Of a DNA stretch of 64,000 nucleotides, positions 37,219 through 50,193 are shown in pieces. The position numbers and the translations under genes are program-made. Source of the stretch: Amphibalanus amphitrite (lineage: Eukaryota > Arthropoda > Thecostraca > Balanomorpha > Balanidae). The notes under the pieces are model-generated. The model was not told where the DNA came from. It did no database searches and saw only the letters and a program-made list of their open reading frames with translations. The stretch lies in contig NW_024882196.1 in assembly GCF_019059575.1 (NCBI RefSeq), positions 273,501-337,500 of the forward strand, written 5' to 3'. The first letter of the stretch is position 1. Every line of letters starts with the position of its first letter.

Positions 37219-40200
37219 GTCCATCATTGCTTTTGGCCATTCCGAAAGATACCACATTTCGTTAGATGAGCGTGGGATGCATCTGAGCTCTAAACGCGTA
37301 GCCACTTGCTTCTTTCCCTTTTCTTCCCAGTACGTCATTAACATGCAGTGTTGGGCGCTGTCGAACCTCTTCCCATTGACCCGGAACCGGCTGAGCCTCA
37401 TACGTGCGCACGGCTACGTGATTTGGCTGGAGACAGGCGCCAATGAATCTAAAACTGGCCCGGGGTACAGAGGACAGACTTCAGCAGAGCCGCTCTCAGC
37501 AAACACAATTGAAAGAGGTGTGATACAACTTCAGAGGTGCAGAGCTAAATGCGTTACACTTGCAGCGGAGTAAAAGGCATTGAGCATAGCATGATCTCGC
37601 TTTGAGTGTTGTATTCCAGGATATAGCTTCCGTCGGCTTAACCTACCTTGCATCAGCTGTAGGCCATACTGAAGCGGTACAGAGGCAATGTGTGTCGACC
37701 ATACTGCAGTTTAGTCATACAGCTACAGTGCGTCGGCCATACTGTAGCTGTATCTGTCCTTGTAGGTAACTATGTAGGTAGCTATGTACGCCCCCTGCCG
37801 TTTCCCACGGCCCTGCACCCCTTCCCTCCCGCACCTCTATCTGCTCCGCCCATGTCCGAGCGGGGCCTCTCCGAGCGCCCTCCCGGGCCGTTTGTTGTTC
37901 CAGCGCTGAGGGCGTGGCGACCCCGCATTGGGCCGCCCGGAAGCCGTCTCAGCAGCTCTGCTGGCAGCTGAGACGGCGGACAGGAGGAGCAGAAGAGTGC
38001 AGGCATAAATCGATCGCCCTGGTACAGATCTTCGCCGCGTCAGAGAAAATACGCTACAGTGCCTGGACAGGAAGCAGCGGCGGGCTATGAGTGGGGATTG
38101 GGGGTGGTTGCTTGGCTTGTAGAGTGCCTTTTGAAGTGTTTATCGTGGTGCGGTTTATCATGGAGTGGCTGGGATAACTGGCACTCCAGCCGTTTGTACT
38201 GGTGAAGGACCGTGCACTGTTCCTGGTAAAGAGTAATCGACGTGAAAGGACAATCAAACAAGCCCATGATAAATTTGTAGCCATTGAAACGGACGTTCAA
38301 AAGCTACAAATAATTGTAATGTAAGCCGTAAAACTTATCTGGCAAGAGTGATATAAAACATATGCCAAAGTTATTCGTAAAACGACCGCCTCCAACCAGC
38401 ATTTGGAGATATTTATGGTGTCATTAGGCAACTTTTCACTGATATCCCTGAGGGTCATTGATCTGAGCTCTTTACGCTGATAAGTGGATTTGACCTTCAG
38501 GCTTCAGCTGCTTGATAAATTGATACTCGTTAGCCATTATTCCTGACGAAAATTTTCATTTTCAATTCTAACTTCTGCCTTCTGATAAGCCGTCGCTTAG
38601 GCATGGTTTGAATGAGTAAAGTGTCGAGCGAATCATGCTGTACTTACACGATGATTATAATGCTGAAGACGATGAACTTGGCAGAAAACAAATTGTCAGA
38701 ATGGCGGTTCGCTTCAGTGTGTAAAATGAGACAATAGGATTTCTGTCACGTTATGTATGGTACAATATGTCATGATTTAATTAAAAATAATATTCAGCAC
38801 TTCAGTGAAATTCAGCTTGGCAGTGAACCGTGAGCTGCATGTGATGTGGGAAAAATCGACATCGTTTATCTAGTTACGTCAGGCAAGCGGAAGTTCGCAG
38901 GATTCCTTACTTTCCGCCAGCCAGCTACTTACGGAGAACAATATTAAAACTTCCCTAGTCTCGACTCTTTGAGATGTTTTGCATAAGAAAGGCAGCTTAG
39001 GGAGTGTGGCACAAGGCTATACACTGAAAGGATCATCTAGCAGCTAGCTGCAGACTGGTTGTTAATGAGAAGAGCAGACAACGCTGCTCAAATGCGATTT
39101 TTTTTTTGTTAACTTGAAAGAGGAACAGCCTCAAAGTTTTGCATCCGCCATAAAGGCATGCCTTGTCAATAATCCAGCACTGGGCGAGATTCAGAATGTC
39201 ATTGGGCATCACCCGTCTCAGTTTGCACTTATTTAAAGGAGCATATACCCGCCAAGCGCACCTAAACAAATAACAATAAAGACAGGCATTGGGTCTTGGT
39301 GATGTTGAAGATGAATTTGGGGCCTATTTCGAGTGACTCCATAACGTATCTTTTCGGCATGGTAGTTAGTTACTTCAACTTCAAGGTTACTTGTGGATGC
39401 TCTGTATTCTGTAAGAAAGCCTCCACGAATTCCAGCATAATTGTTCACTCCTTTATCATCATTGAATTGTTAAATTATTTAATTATAGGTGGAGAACAGC
39501 ATTGCTTCCATAACATAACTACTAACACCATTCACAACATAAGTTCGCTAGCATACCTCAACATAAACTGCAGCTCAGCTGTTTTCCACAAACGATACTT
39601 TTAAATCGCATTGAGGATAGGGCAGCAGCATTAAATGGCGGCGTGATTGGGTATGGAACTCGGCGGAATCGAATAGGTAGTTTCCTGCTGAACTATCGAT
39701 GAAGTCACAGAAACCTCTGAGGTCATGACATGCGACTAAGCATCTAAGCGAATTGTCTGCCTTTGTCGGCATTCAACTTTCCTGCTAACATAAAGTACTT
39801 ATGCCCGGATAACTCTTTAATGTTAATCCGTTGATCATGCCAACAAACTAGCAAGTAACAACAATGCACAGTGATATGAAGAGAATAGGTAAACGCATGA
39901 TACCCTGAAATGGCCCTCAGCAAAATATGGCTCAAGATTGTAGCCAAGGTATTCTTTTGTTTGACTATGATAATTTTTCAATAAAAAGACTAAAACATAA
40001 CCTGTTGTCATTTATATAAGAAATGAAAAATTAAACCAATATATATTCAGGCATGTTCCTTCCTCAGTGACCAGTTAGGAAGGACCATGTATATTGTTTA
40101 ATTTTTCATTTCTTTATAGTAATGAGCAACAGGGTATTTTTCATACTCTTCATAATCCCATCAACAATGCTCAATTCAACGTTTCAATGCCTAAAAAATC

Positions 40201-42064
40201 TTACCTATCTAACAATTCACGGTTTCTGAATAGGCGCGATCTGCATGAATTGGTATCCGGTGGCGACTGGCGGAATGCCTTAACAACATGGGCAACGGCA
40301 GATCCAAGCTATATAACTATATATATCGCACAAAACATTTTACTTTCGTCCTGTCCATTAGTGCAAATTGTGCTGATTTGTGTTAGCAGGAGTGATTTAC
40401 GAGTATAAACAAAGACTAGCTGCGTTCTAAGCTCAGATGTTCTGTAAAATGGCGGCGGATATTACCTCCAGGAATCTTTGAAGATATCACCAGTCCTTTA
40501 CGACGCCTACACCGTCACGTGAAGAACCGCAGTCTTTCATCCGATCTGCAATCCTCAGAAACATTAGCAATGCTTGAATGAAACCCGTTTATTTGTCCTC
40601 ATTATAAAAACTAATTTAATATGACCTTTTAGATATACCCGAACTATTATCCTACGACCATCCTTTGCCCAGGAAAAATCAGAATGTGTTTGCGCAGTTG
40701 TTGGTATTACAATAGCGGAGCCTGACTCACTAATGTAATTAAAAGCTGTGGCCACAACAATGCTTTTAGCGATGAAGGCGCAAGCTGCGTGGGTAGCACG
40801 CTTCGCTGCGACGAACAGTTACCTCTAAAGCAAATTGCTTCGGGCCTCCAGTCTTAGTCGCATTTAACCGATTCGGCAAGAATCGATGCGCTGATGTGAT
40901 TTGAAGTTCCTCGATCTTCAACAATGATTATTAGCAGATAAAAGCTCGCTTAAGTGTCCAACAACACAACACATTGACCCAGAGCGGGCACGCACCACGA
41001 ACATCTCTACACGCCCCGAACGCGGCATACCACACCGTCCACGGGCGCCTAACCCAACTGCCTTCGACCGCGTGGACTCGCATGCGGGCGGGCCGACGGA
41101 CCGGCTGGCATGCCATCCGAGTGACATAGGGCCGCGCTGGCCGGTCGCGGCCGCCGCGAGCCGCCGCTGGGTCAGGTCGATAGTTGGCCACGAGCGCCGG
41201 CGATAAACGCTCCGCTCGGCCGCCGAGCCGGGCCGCTTCAGACCTCCACGGGGAACGCAATGGGAAACGGTACGAGTTTAGTATTCTACAATTTAGCAAG
41301 ATACAGGATAAGGAGTACGGAACATGGGGTCGTCAGGTTTGGGAGAAGTGAGGAAGGGTGCGGTAAGTACAAGACTTCAGAACTATGGGTCAAGTCAGCA
41401 AAAATCAAAATGTCTGTATTACACCCAGTTTGGGAGTGGGAGTTGAACATGGGAATATCTACAGCTGGGAAGTCCAGCAAAACTATCAGCACAACCGTAG
41501 CGAAGTAGATATAACATCCAGCGCAGGCATCCATCACAGCCTCTGACACGAAGCGTCTGGTCCGCGATGTTCAGCGGGGGCGCTTGGCTTATCCCGGCCT
41601 CCGAGCGGGTGTGTAACGTCGTCATTTGTCCATGGCGCGTGCCCGCCTGGCAGAGCTCACTGTGATGGACGTCCCGCAGTACATGGACGCCCAGCGGGCG
41701 TACAGTGACCGTCCAGCGGGCGTCCCGAGGGGCGGCCGCCGCGCCGGTCGTCCGCCCGCTCCAAGACCGGCTTCCGCGTTGAAACACTGCCGCGTGGCGC
41801 GGCGGGTGGAGTTTGAGAAGGAGTTATGTGAGTTAGGGCGCGGCTCAGGGCCGGAGTCGGGCGGCCCGGAGCCGAGTTATGGCTGGTCCGGCAGCGCGGC
41901 TCGACAGCCAGCTTTGTCGATACTCGGCCGGACAGACGGCAGCGGCGGGCTGCACGTTAGAGCCGTCCAGTTTACTACGGCACCGAGTAACTAAATGGAG
42001 GATGTCCGGACGTCTTCCCAAAGTGCTGGAGAATGGGCTGGGTGTAAACTTAAAAAGGGAGTGT
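37219..42064. other. Intron 1 stretch: no gene recognised
   Basis: About 4.8 kb. It includes the hairpin at 39990-40145 and GC-rich patches at 37800-37980, 40960-41240 and 41620-41960 with long CpG-rich frames on both strands. None of the frames shows a family I recognise, and no splice-compatible M13 sequence was seen. Confidence 0.4.
39990..40145. repeat. Long imperfect hairpin (~155 bp)
   Basis: The inner stem pairs GAAATGAAAAATTAAAC (from 40020) with its complement at 40095-40112, then CATGTTCCTTCCT with AGGAAGGACCATG, leaving a loop of about 12 nt (CAGTGACCAGTT). Outside it, AACCTGTTGTCATT pairs imperfectly with AATGAGCAACAGGGT. The arms have small bulges, unlike the perfect palindrome at 22160. 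It could be a small MITE or a pre-microRNA-like fold. Confidence 0.8.
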
Positions 42065-42072
42065 CTCTGAAC

Positions 42073-43785
42073 TAGAGTTCTGCACGGCTGCAATTTTCCA
42101 CAGCCTAGCCGCCCCGCAGCCGTGGCTCCACAGCCACAGCCGCCCACAGCCGTGGCAAACTGTGGGCAGCCAGCCGTCAGCCGGCCGTGGATAATTTCAA
42201 TGAAATGCAACCAAATAGTATAAAATATGTTGTTCTTAGTTGAAACATATAGCCAAAGGCGCATTGCAATGGGCTATAGATTCTCAAGTTCATGAAGCAT
42301 CATAGGTTAAGTGGTTGTGTATCTGGCTTTAGGCCAAAGGCCTGAAGCCTGATGCGCAACGCATGCCTACACAAGCCCTTGCAAGGGGTTAAGAAAGATG
42401 GGTAGGTAGGTACCTACATCAACAGAAAACATAAACAACGAACCAGAATAGAAGCACTAGCAGTGTAGACATCTAATGCCAAATCCTGAAGCATGGTTGT
42501 GGGACAGAACAACAGACCCTGATGCTTTTCATTTCATTATCAATGTTAGGTATGGAAAATGAAACTGAAGTTGATGAACTGTCAAACAGTGATTGTCTAG
42601 TCAAAACTCTTCCTTCTTTCTTACCTTGCATATTTTCTGGGGTGTGATATGCCAGGCTTGAAGCAGCCTTCTGGGCAAGTCTCGAACTAATTTGATATGC
42701 AAGGCATCAAAACACTAGTGAGCATCCAAGAAAGAAAAACATTCATCTATTTTGATTTTTCCAAATAATGATCTTCGCTCAAATCCCCAAGGACGTGCGA
42801 GCCACAATTGCCTCTTTTAATCAAAAATTTTACTTGAGTTTTTAATGACGTCAATAGCAAAGAAGTGGCAATAAATTGTTTTGTGTCTCTACAAACAGCC
42901 ATAAAATTTTTAATTAAAAAATAATTATGCTATACAGTTGAAAACTTGCTCTCAAACAAAGATTAAGTACCAAATTTTTACATTTTTAGAAGAAGACGTC
43001 ATTTGATTAGTAAAGTCAACAGCTCGCGTAAGAAATATTGTGTTCAGGGTTTTCACCGTCATGTGAATTACGTGTTCAGGATTTTCACGATCATGTGAAT
43101 TAACCGTAAGTAAGGTTCATGCTCACTTATAGTCTAATTCCATTGGCTTCGTTGATCAGCATTTTCTGTTAGCGGTCACTCACACACCAGTTAGAACATA
43201 AAGCGCCAGTTTTATGTTATGTAATTGGACTTGCCGAAAATCCAGAAATACATCTAAGAGTTATTTTAGATATTTTATGAAGCCTTTACCTGCCTTTACC
43301 TAGGCGTGATTTCTTTTTCTATTACCTGAAAGAATTATTGAACGCTCGTCTTCAATAGCTGTAAGATGCTCTCCTAATGACCAGGTGAGATTGATTTGAG
43401 AGGGATGTGACAATGCAACATGTTGCATTTTCTGAAACTGTCAAGCTCTTGATGATGAAGGAACAATTGGTACCTATAATTAGTATTCTGTACCAGAGTG
43501 CAAACTCCCCTACAGCAAATGGTAAAACCATTACAGGTTTTCAAAGGCTTCACCACTTTCAATGTTGCTGGGCATCCTTTGCATGATTTTTACAGGCTAG
43601 ACTGCTTATCAGAATGTAAGATTAAGGATTTAAAATTTTATATTTGAGTACTTACGATTGAGCTTGAAATCTCACAGCCGTGGCCACAGCCGTAGCCGTG
43701 TTCTTGGAGATATTTGCAGCCGCCCCGGCCCACAGCCGTGGGGCTGCAGCCAGCCGCGGCTGCAGCCGGCCGGTGCAGACCTCTA
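42073..43785. mobile_element. Non-autonomous hAT element with TAGAG ends
   Basis: Perfect 8-bp duplication CTCTGAAC (42065-42072 and 43786-43793). Ends are TAGAGTTCTGCACGG at the left and, as complement, TAGAGGTCTGCACCGGCC at the right. Both subterminal regions (42080-42190 and 43675-43780) are packed with CCACAGCCGTGG and GCAGCCG palindromic motifs, likely transposase-binding repeats. The 1,713 bp are AT-rich inside with no readable transposase. Same end type as the element at 7207-8275. Confidence 0.9.
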
Positions 43786-43793
43786 CTCTGAAC

Positions 43794-44801
43794 ACTGCAC
43801 ACAGAAAATGGCTGTCGACATAGAGGGCATTGGATTCGTGCTCTAATGTGGTTTGAGGATAGTTTGTCCCTCTCTGCTTCCTCATTTTCCTCCGCTCTGT
43901 TTTTCCACCGACGCCTGGCCCTTCACAGGTCCGAAAAGACGCTGATGCAGTACGACAAACGCATCATACATTATCTTCAGCTGTGGTCAGAAAGGCATGC
44001 CGGAGGACATACGGCAATGAACGGAGCGAACGCTGTAGCACTAGCGTAATGGAGTTGCTGTCAACTCTGCTAAGTCTGATTGATGCTCTAGCTGCGTCAG
44101 TGGCTACATGAGCGAGAGAAGAGATGAATAGCCAGATGCCTTGAAAAGATATTCTGACGCATCGCGATTATCATCATGCTTCAACTGGACTGGTGTTCGT
44201 TTCAAGCGTTTGCTGTCGTGCCAATGCACCGACAGCTGCACAAGATTGCAAGGCGCGGTCTAGTTTATTTGCAATCGATAAACTTCTTGGTCACGAGGTT
44301 GCCAAGGATGGAAGTTAATGTCCCCTTATTTCAAAAGCAATTTCTCGAGTAACTACAAAGCACCTAAGACGTAGTCAAAGCGTGGTTGTTAGAACAATGC
44401 CCGCATTCTCTTCGCCAGACAATCTAACAAGGAAAAGATGATGTATGTGTTTTGTTCCAACATTCAGTGACTGCCAGACACATTATTAGGCTCAAGATAA
44501 ATTAGAGCATCATCATACCAGATGAGACATTCAAAGAATGTGTTTCTTGGCTGGATTCCGCCGAGGACAAAAGAGCTACGGATGTGCACAGATGGGAGGA
44601 CGGCTCGCGTGCCAAAAACATTTCCATACATTTGGAATATTGCTGGCTTATTACTACGTCGGATAGCTCGCCAATATATGTGAATTAACTGAATAACAGA
44701 AGCAATTTGCTTTTCAAATGGAGCAGAGTTGTCATTTATGATGCAAATTCATATCCCGGAGACCGGCACTCACTCTTGCAGCATTATCCCTCGGGACCCA
44801 C
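43794..44801. other. Start of intron 1 (gene sense): no feature recognised
   Basis: Sequence between the donor of exon 1 (GTGGGT from 44801) and the hAT element. No gene, RNA or repeat recognised. Confidence 0.45.
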
Positions 44802-45056
44802 CTGTTCCGGCACAGTGGCCTGCCCCATGGTGCGAGGACTGGCCATTCCTCCCAGCGACCTGTTGGCGTCCGCCACCTGGGTTCTGCCTGCCGCCGTCTT
44901 CTCCTCCGCGCCCGACGTCACCACATACACCAACGAGCCGACCAGCACCACACTGGACAGCAGCAGCGCCAGTGTCAGTCCGATCAGAAAGCGCTCCATG
45001 CCGGTCCGGTGGCCGCGCGGTCGGCCGGTCGTCGCCGGCGTCTCCTGTAGGTCCAT
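44802..45056 (-). CDS. M13 metalloprotease exon 1: start and membrane anchor
   Basis: The ATG at 45056 sits in ACCGCCATGG, a near-perfect Kozak context, and opens 85 codons ending TVPEQ at a GTGGGT donor in phase 0, which fits exon 2. It encodes a short basic cytoplasmic tail (GRPRGHRTGMER), one strongly hydrophobic segment at about residues 23-47 (FLIGLTLALLLSSVVLVGSL then VYVVTS), and a stalk with an NRS glycosylation sequon. That is the layout of type II membrane M13 enzymes: basic tail inside, signal anchor, stalk, then the cysteine-rich ectodomain. The frame stays open upstream to 45365, so a longer N-terminus is possible. No shorter ORF on the plus strand here is likely to be real. Confidence 0.78.
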
Positions 45057-45065
45057 GGCGGTCAG
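45046..45065 (-). promoter_or_regulatory. Kozak context of the M13 gene start
   Basis: Read on the minus strand the start is ACCGCCATGG, matching the animal consensus at -3 and +4. This is the reason for preferring 45056 over the upstream in-frame ATG at 45365. Confidence 0.65.
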
Positions 45066-46969
45066 CTCGGTCGCCACCTTCACTGGCTTCACAGCGCCTC
45101 CCCAGAAACCAACCGTCGACACCGTCGACACCGTGCCCCGACGCGACGACGTCGACCCCACACCGCCGCGCGTCGTCCGCCGACTGGCACTGACGCACGT
45201 GCTGGCCAGCGGCGCCGGGCGGGCACCCGGCGCGCCGCCCACCTGCCCAAGGCCACCCCTCCGACGGCCGAGACGCGCCGCGCGCCGCGAGCCGCGCGTC
45301 GGTGCCGATGAGGGCGGCCGCGGCCGAGTCGTCACCGACGGGAGAGCGTATGTAGTTATGTACATCAGGGGGTCTGGATGGATCTGGTTTCTATTCGCCG
45401 TACTTACAAACTAGTTCTGTCTGGTTGTTTGCACTTCTCAAATCTCAGCCGCATTAAGTTCTAACGGATCGAATGACACCACGTCAAGGCTTTTTACACT
45501 CGTTAGTAATTTGATTGATTCATGAGCGGTTGTCCGTTAGGTATAAATGGTTGAGGTGGTGGTATTTGTCTAATCGGTCTTCTTCCGTCTATTTAATTAA
45601 GGTCACTGTCCGTCTTCTAAAGCTTGCATTCGCTTGTGTGTACATGTATATTTGGCCGCCGCCATACGGCTTCATAGCCGCAAGATTCTTACGGCATTAG
45701 TACGTCTACGAAAATGACGGATTAATTTCTATATGTGATCGTCGTAAACCTACGTTGCAAACAAGGAGATAACAAAAACGTTCATCACTGTCTGGGACTT
45801 GTCATTGGGGCTAAACGGCACCGAGGGACCTGGAACTCATCAAACGGTGAAACTAGACACGACGTTGCCTCATCCGATCGTTTAGATTGATATCAGGTGA
45901 GAATATTTGCAGTCTTTTTTCTACAAACAATGTCTGTGTAAGTTTTCCTTTGTGTGCAATGTATTGCACGAACAATCGGCCGACTATCAAATTGGTGTGC
46001 TCTAGTTGAAAATAGCCTATTATCGCCCGAAAGGCATTTGCCAACAGCTTTGGGGCACTTGAATGCGGTACCGCGGTTGACACTGGGCTCATTGTTCGGT
46101 GCATTCGGGTCGGGGAGGCCGTATGGTGTTCATGGCCGGTAAACAATGGGGCGGGGAGGCTGGGTCGATAGATTAGATAGCGGGACAGCGGACACCGCCT
46201 GGCGCCGCTCCCAGGCCAACCAGCCACCTGTATTGGACAGATAGCCGGCACCGGCGGTCTGAATACACAGCGGCGACTGCATATATACGAGCTGACCGAC
46301 GCTGGACGCGGCGATGGTCTGACGCGGCTATAGGACGCGGCATGAAATAGATGGAATAGTAGTAGGGGAAGGTGGGCATAATGGGGTACGGGGCAATATG
46401 AGAAAGACAGTGCATTTTTTTCTAATCAGTTGTTGCTATCTGGAATCACTTCTGGCAATGAAAATTTCGCTCATTTGCCGCCCTTTTCCCGTGGACGCCG
46501 GCGGGGAGCGGCGTTGCTGAGGATGGTGGGTAATTTTTTTCATGGTGCTGATGTATTTTTCAACATTCGTTTGGTAACTTCCTAAGTGGAAATCCGCTTG
46601 AGTAGGTTTGCGATATTCAGTGAAAGCAATGACTCTCGTCCTAGCCAACCTTTCGCTGCGATAGAAAGTTGCCGGCTGTTTTGATAAACATGAACGGTCC
46701 TGCTCTATTGCCAATGTCCTTCGGGGGATTAAAACGGGTTTCCGGTAAAGGGGATATGGGGTGTACCCCATTTTACCACACTTGCCCCATTTAGGTAAGT
46801 ATAGTCTCTCTTGAAAGTATCGCGTCATGGGCTGCGGCGGCTCGGTGAACTTTCCCATTCAGTTTGAGGACCCCAGCGCGGCGGTCAGGTCATGGCCTGT
46901 ATCATAAAAAGTACGCTGTAACGCGATCCTACGCCGGCGGTAGGAGGAAAACTGCTATATTGATCTACA
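45057..46969. other. Upstream flank of the M13 gene
   Basis: 45057-45345 is CpG-rich and could be 5' UTR or promoter-proximal. Beyond that no gene is recognised. A TATA box could not be assigned with confidence. One possible small element lies at 46364-46800. Confidence 0.4.
46364..46800. mobile_element. Possible small element with GGGGCAATATG-type ends
   Basis: Left side has GGTGGGCATAATGGGGTA and GGGGCAATATGAG; right side has, as complement, GGGGCAAGTGTGGTAAAATG. The style resembles the subterminal GGGGCAATTTGAACA of the TA element at 28606, but I could not fix exact ends or a target duplication. Confidence 0.35.
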
Positions 46970-47339
46970 CCTTTTTAGGCTCAAGTTCGAATAAGTCAAG
47001 TTCAAATTCGAATGAGTCAAATTCATATTGGAAGATGCCAACTACAAAATCGAATACCTCAAGCTCAAATTGAGATATGCCAACTTCAAATTGGAAGAAG
47101 TCAAACGCAATTTCGACTTACTCAAGATCAAATTCGAATACGTCAAATTCAAATTAGAATAAGACAAATTCAATTTCATCGCAGCTACCTACCGTAAATA
47201 AGCATAATTCGTATGATTCTATTATGCAATTATTATTACCAGTAAAACGCCTTTTGGGCGAAGAACGAGCGAGCGAGATAGTGGGCCCTGCACGTGCGGA
47301 AGGGCGAGAGGGTACTTCCAACGAGCTTGTGCAAAGCAC

Positions 47340-47600
47340 CCTTCTAACCGGTCGCTAGCGGTGTGCCAAGTTTGAGCGCAATTGGCCCAGCCGTTCCTGA
47401 GATCTGGAAGCGGCATTCTGCACGTGCGCACGTGCAAACGGGGTCCAAACTGACTTTTGCACGGCACCCTACTAACCGGTCCCCAACCGTGTACCAAATT
47501 TGAGCGCAATCGGCCCAGCCGTTTTCGAGATCTGGAAACGCCCCCTGCACGTGCGCACGTGCAGTAGCACCCTAACCGCAAACATGGGAATGCATTGCCT
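47340..47600. repeat. ~117-bp tandem repeat with paired CACGTG motifs
   Basis: At least two full units (about 47347-47463 and 47464-47580) share CTAACCGGTC, a GTACCAAATTTGAGCGCAAT-like core, GGCCCAGCCGTT and a GCACGTGCGCACGTGC palindrome. Diverged units continue left (47280) and right (to about 47660), and the GCAATNGGCCCAGC part recurs near 47970. It lies inside the foldback element. Confidence 0.8.
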
Positions 47601-48109
47601 GGTGGGTGCCTACCTGTATGCCAAGTTTCAGCGAAATCGCCTCAGTGATTACCGAGTTATTAAAATGGGAACAAATTTGACACCTCTTATTGTTGTATTT
47701 TGCACGTGCACTGGGGGTGACCCACATGCATCGAGAGTATCCTATTTTTGATAGAAGGGATGCAGCTACCCTACAAAAATTACCGCAAGACAATCGCCCA
47801 AGCGGCTGCTGAGATATGAGCCTCTCAAAATCACTACTTTTGCAAAACAGCTTGAACACCCTTGACTTTTCACGTGGCACGTGCCACGACGGTCACTGAG
47901 ATGTATCAAAAGTAGTCAATTACGGGGTAGAAGGGATGGGGCTACCCAACAAAAAAGACCGCAGGCCAATCGGTCCAGCGATTGCTGAGATATAAGCCTC
48001 TCAAAAGCGTTACAGGCCGGGCCGGGCCGGGCCGGGCCGGGCCGCTCATACTGAGATTTTTCCGTTATATTGAAAAGACTTCGCTTCGCTCGCTGCGCTC
48101 GCTCGCTCG

Positions 48110-48121
48110 TAATTATTATCA

Positions 48122-48213
<92 letters not shown>

Positions 48214-48216
48214 TTT
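48110..48216. repeat. (ATT)n microsatellite
   Basis: About 105 bp of ATT trinucleotides followed by a T-run. Just before it, a GGGCC pentamer is repeated about five times (48019-48042). The poly-Ile and poly-Tyr frames are repeat artefacts. Confidence 0.97.
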
Positions 48217-49127
48217 TTTTTATTATGCTATTATTATTATGATTTGCTAATCGCCATCTACCTCCGATCGACTTTGGCTGTCGACTCCCATCTCGCCCCG
48301 TCTCGTTTCGATAAAAGACTGTGCGTATCTCCATATCTCCGTTTTTTATTACGCAGTTCGCAGCTCTGCCAGGGCGACGCGGTCTATGCTCGACACGAAC
48401 CGGAAATCAGCCATTTGAAAACTTGTGCCCATAGTATGCAAAAATATCTCGCCATCATGAACTCATATTTACACAAAGCTGTCAGCCAGCGGCGATGTCA
48501 GACTGGGCAGTGGCGGGAAGAGCGAGCCGTGTAGCGGCCAACTGGTTCACGTGTAGCGGAACTGTCTGACAGCTCAAGATCGCTGACATCCGTGACGGTG
48601 TCCAAGCCATCCATTGCTTCGAGTCAATTGTCATTATAGGTATGCGTGCAATTACTTTTGCTCCAATTGTAAAGCTTATTTTTTTAATGTTAGATTGCAT
48701 ATGCTTTGCATTTACCCTGGACCTATTTTACTGCATTAGTATGATCCGTATACATATTTCTCGACATTTTATTTTTCACGCGCTTGTAAAAAGAAAACAA
48801 ACGCATTCGTCCCTTATCAAAGTACTTACATTGTGACTGAAAATGTCATGCATTCGGTGACGAAGAAATTATTTATAGTGATAAAGAATGGCAAATAAAC
48901 AAACATTACAAATACAAGACGAAATTGAAGTTGCCTTATTCTAATTTGAATTTGGCGTATTCGAATTTGATCTTGAGTAAACGAAATTGCATTTGACTTC
49001 TTCCAATTTGATGTTGGCATATCTCAATTTGAGCTTGAGGCATCCGATTTTGTATTTGTTATCTTCCAATATGAAGTTGACTTATTCGAATTTGAACTTG
49101 ACTTATTCGAACTTGAGCCTAAAAAGG

Positions 49128-50185
49128 TCAATGACGCAGGTCGTTCAGCGGCTGACAGCTGGGTCGAACCAGGTGGTGGCCGGCCAGAGGTCATGCTCGT
49201 AGCGCTCTCCCCTGACCCCGTCCACCGCCCCAGGCGGATACCTGCGCCGCTTGGATTCACCAGACGGGCGCTCATTGGTCTGCCTTGGTGGCGCCAATCA
49301 CTGTTATCTCAGTGTGCGTGACATTTAAAATCACAACGAAGCAAAGTTTCGCCATAGCCCATAACCCTACTCTGAAGAGGCCTTCGGGCAGCCTGGCGTC
49401 AAATAAGGCGTTAAAAAAAAAGACGACTGGAGTGTAAATATCTTTTTTTCGCCGTTAACCAACCGGCTCTTTAAAAAATGAGATCGTTAAAGTAAAGGAC
49501 TAAGTGACTAGAGAGCAGATAGGTATTTTTGTGATCAAAATCCGCTAGCGGGTGTATCTGTGACCACGGATGCATTCTGTTAGCGGGTGCAACTGATGTT
49601 TTTTTTCCTATTCGTGCACGGGCTTCCGGATTCCTATACCAAAAACCTGGGGTAGTCGTGCCGATGACGGGTAAAATTTTCAGCTTTGTAATGAAACAAT
49701 TCTCAACAAATCCTCTGCGAGTAGGATGGCTTCCGTTGACCGCATGCTTACTGCCATCACAAGTTACCGGACGGCGATCGTCCTCTTCTCCCCTATCCCT
49801 TCGCAACCGCTCCCTTCGTCCCGCAGCGCCAGCGGCCACCGCGTGTGAGGCTTCGGTCAGTGCTACCAGTGACTCTCAAACTTGTCCGCTCAACCGCGAC
49901 TGAGGCAGTGGCGCCCTCCCCTCCGAGTCGCGATGCTTTCAAGATGTAGGTACGTACAGTCACCAGCACTTGCTACCCATCACCCCCGGACGGCGGGGGA
50001 GCAAGCTACCACCGCCCTTGCGAGACTAGCGCAGCCATGCGCCAAGAAGTGGAAACACCACGTGACTGAGGCCACGTGAGGGCAGGGTCACGTGATGGAG
50101 GGGCGGAGCATAGTAGCTTTTGCGCCCGACACTAACTGAAATACGGCGCTGTGATTGGGCGCTTTAGCATGAATGAAGCCCCGGT
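49128..50185. other. Stretch with no gene recognised
   Basis: Unassigned sequence between the foldback element and the second short retroposon. The frames at 49658-50079 have no family match. Confidence 0.4.
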
Positions 50186-50193
50186 GCCAGAAT

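Larger units (their letters stand above)
46970..49127. mobile_element. Foldback-type element with ~205-bp repetitive arms
   Basis: The arms 46970-47175 and 48920-49127 are inverted copies. They start CCTTTTTAGGCTCAAGTTCG and consist of degenerate short direct repeats of AAATTCGAATAAGTC type. Long inverted repeats built from internal short tandem repeats are the layout of Drosophila FB elements, although sequence homology is not implied. The interior has a ~117-bp tandem repeat with CACGTG motifs, an (ATT)n tract, and no recognised coding region. No clear target duplication was found. Confidence 0.75.

Noticed and set aside
41626-41994. 122-codon CpG-rich frame as a gene
   Set aside because: Overlapping frames of similar length on the other strand, no domain, no splice or start support.
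44707-45414. 235-codon plus-strand frame opposite exon 1
   Set aside because: Shadow of CpG-rich coding sequence; the minus strand has the Kozak start, the hydrophobic anchor and a phase-compatible donor.
48070-48534. Poly-Ile and poly-Tyr frames
   Set aside because: Products of the (ATT)n tract.
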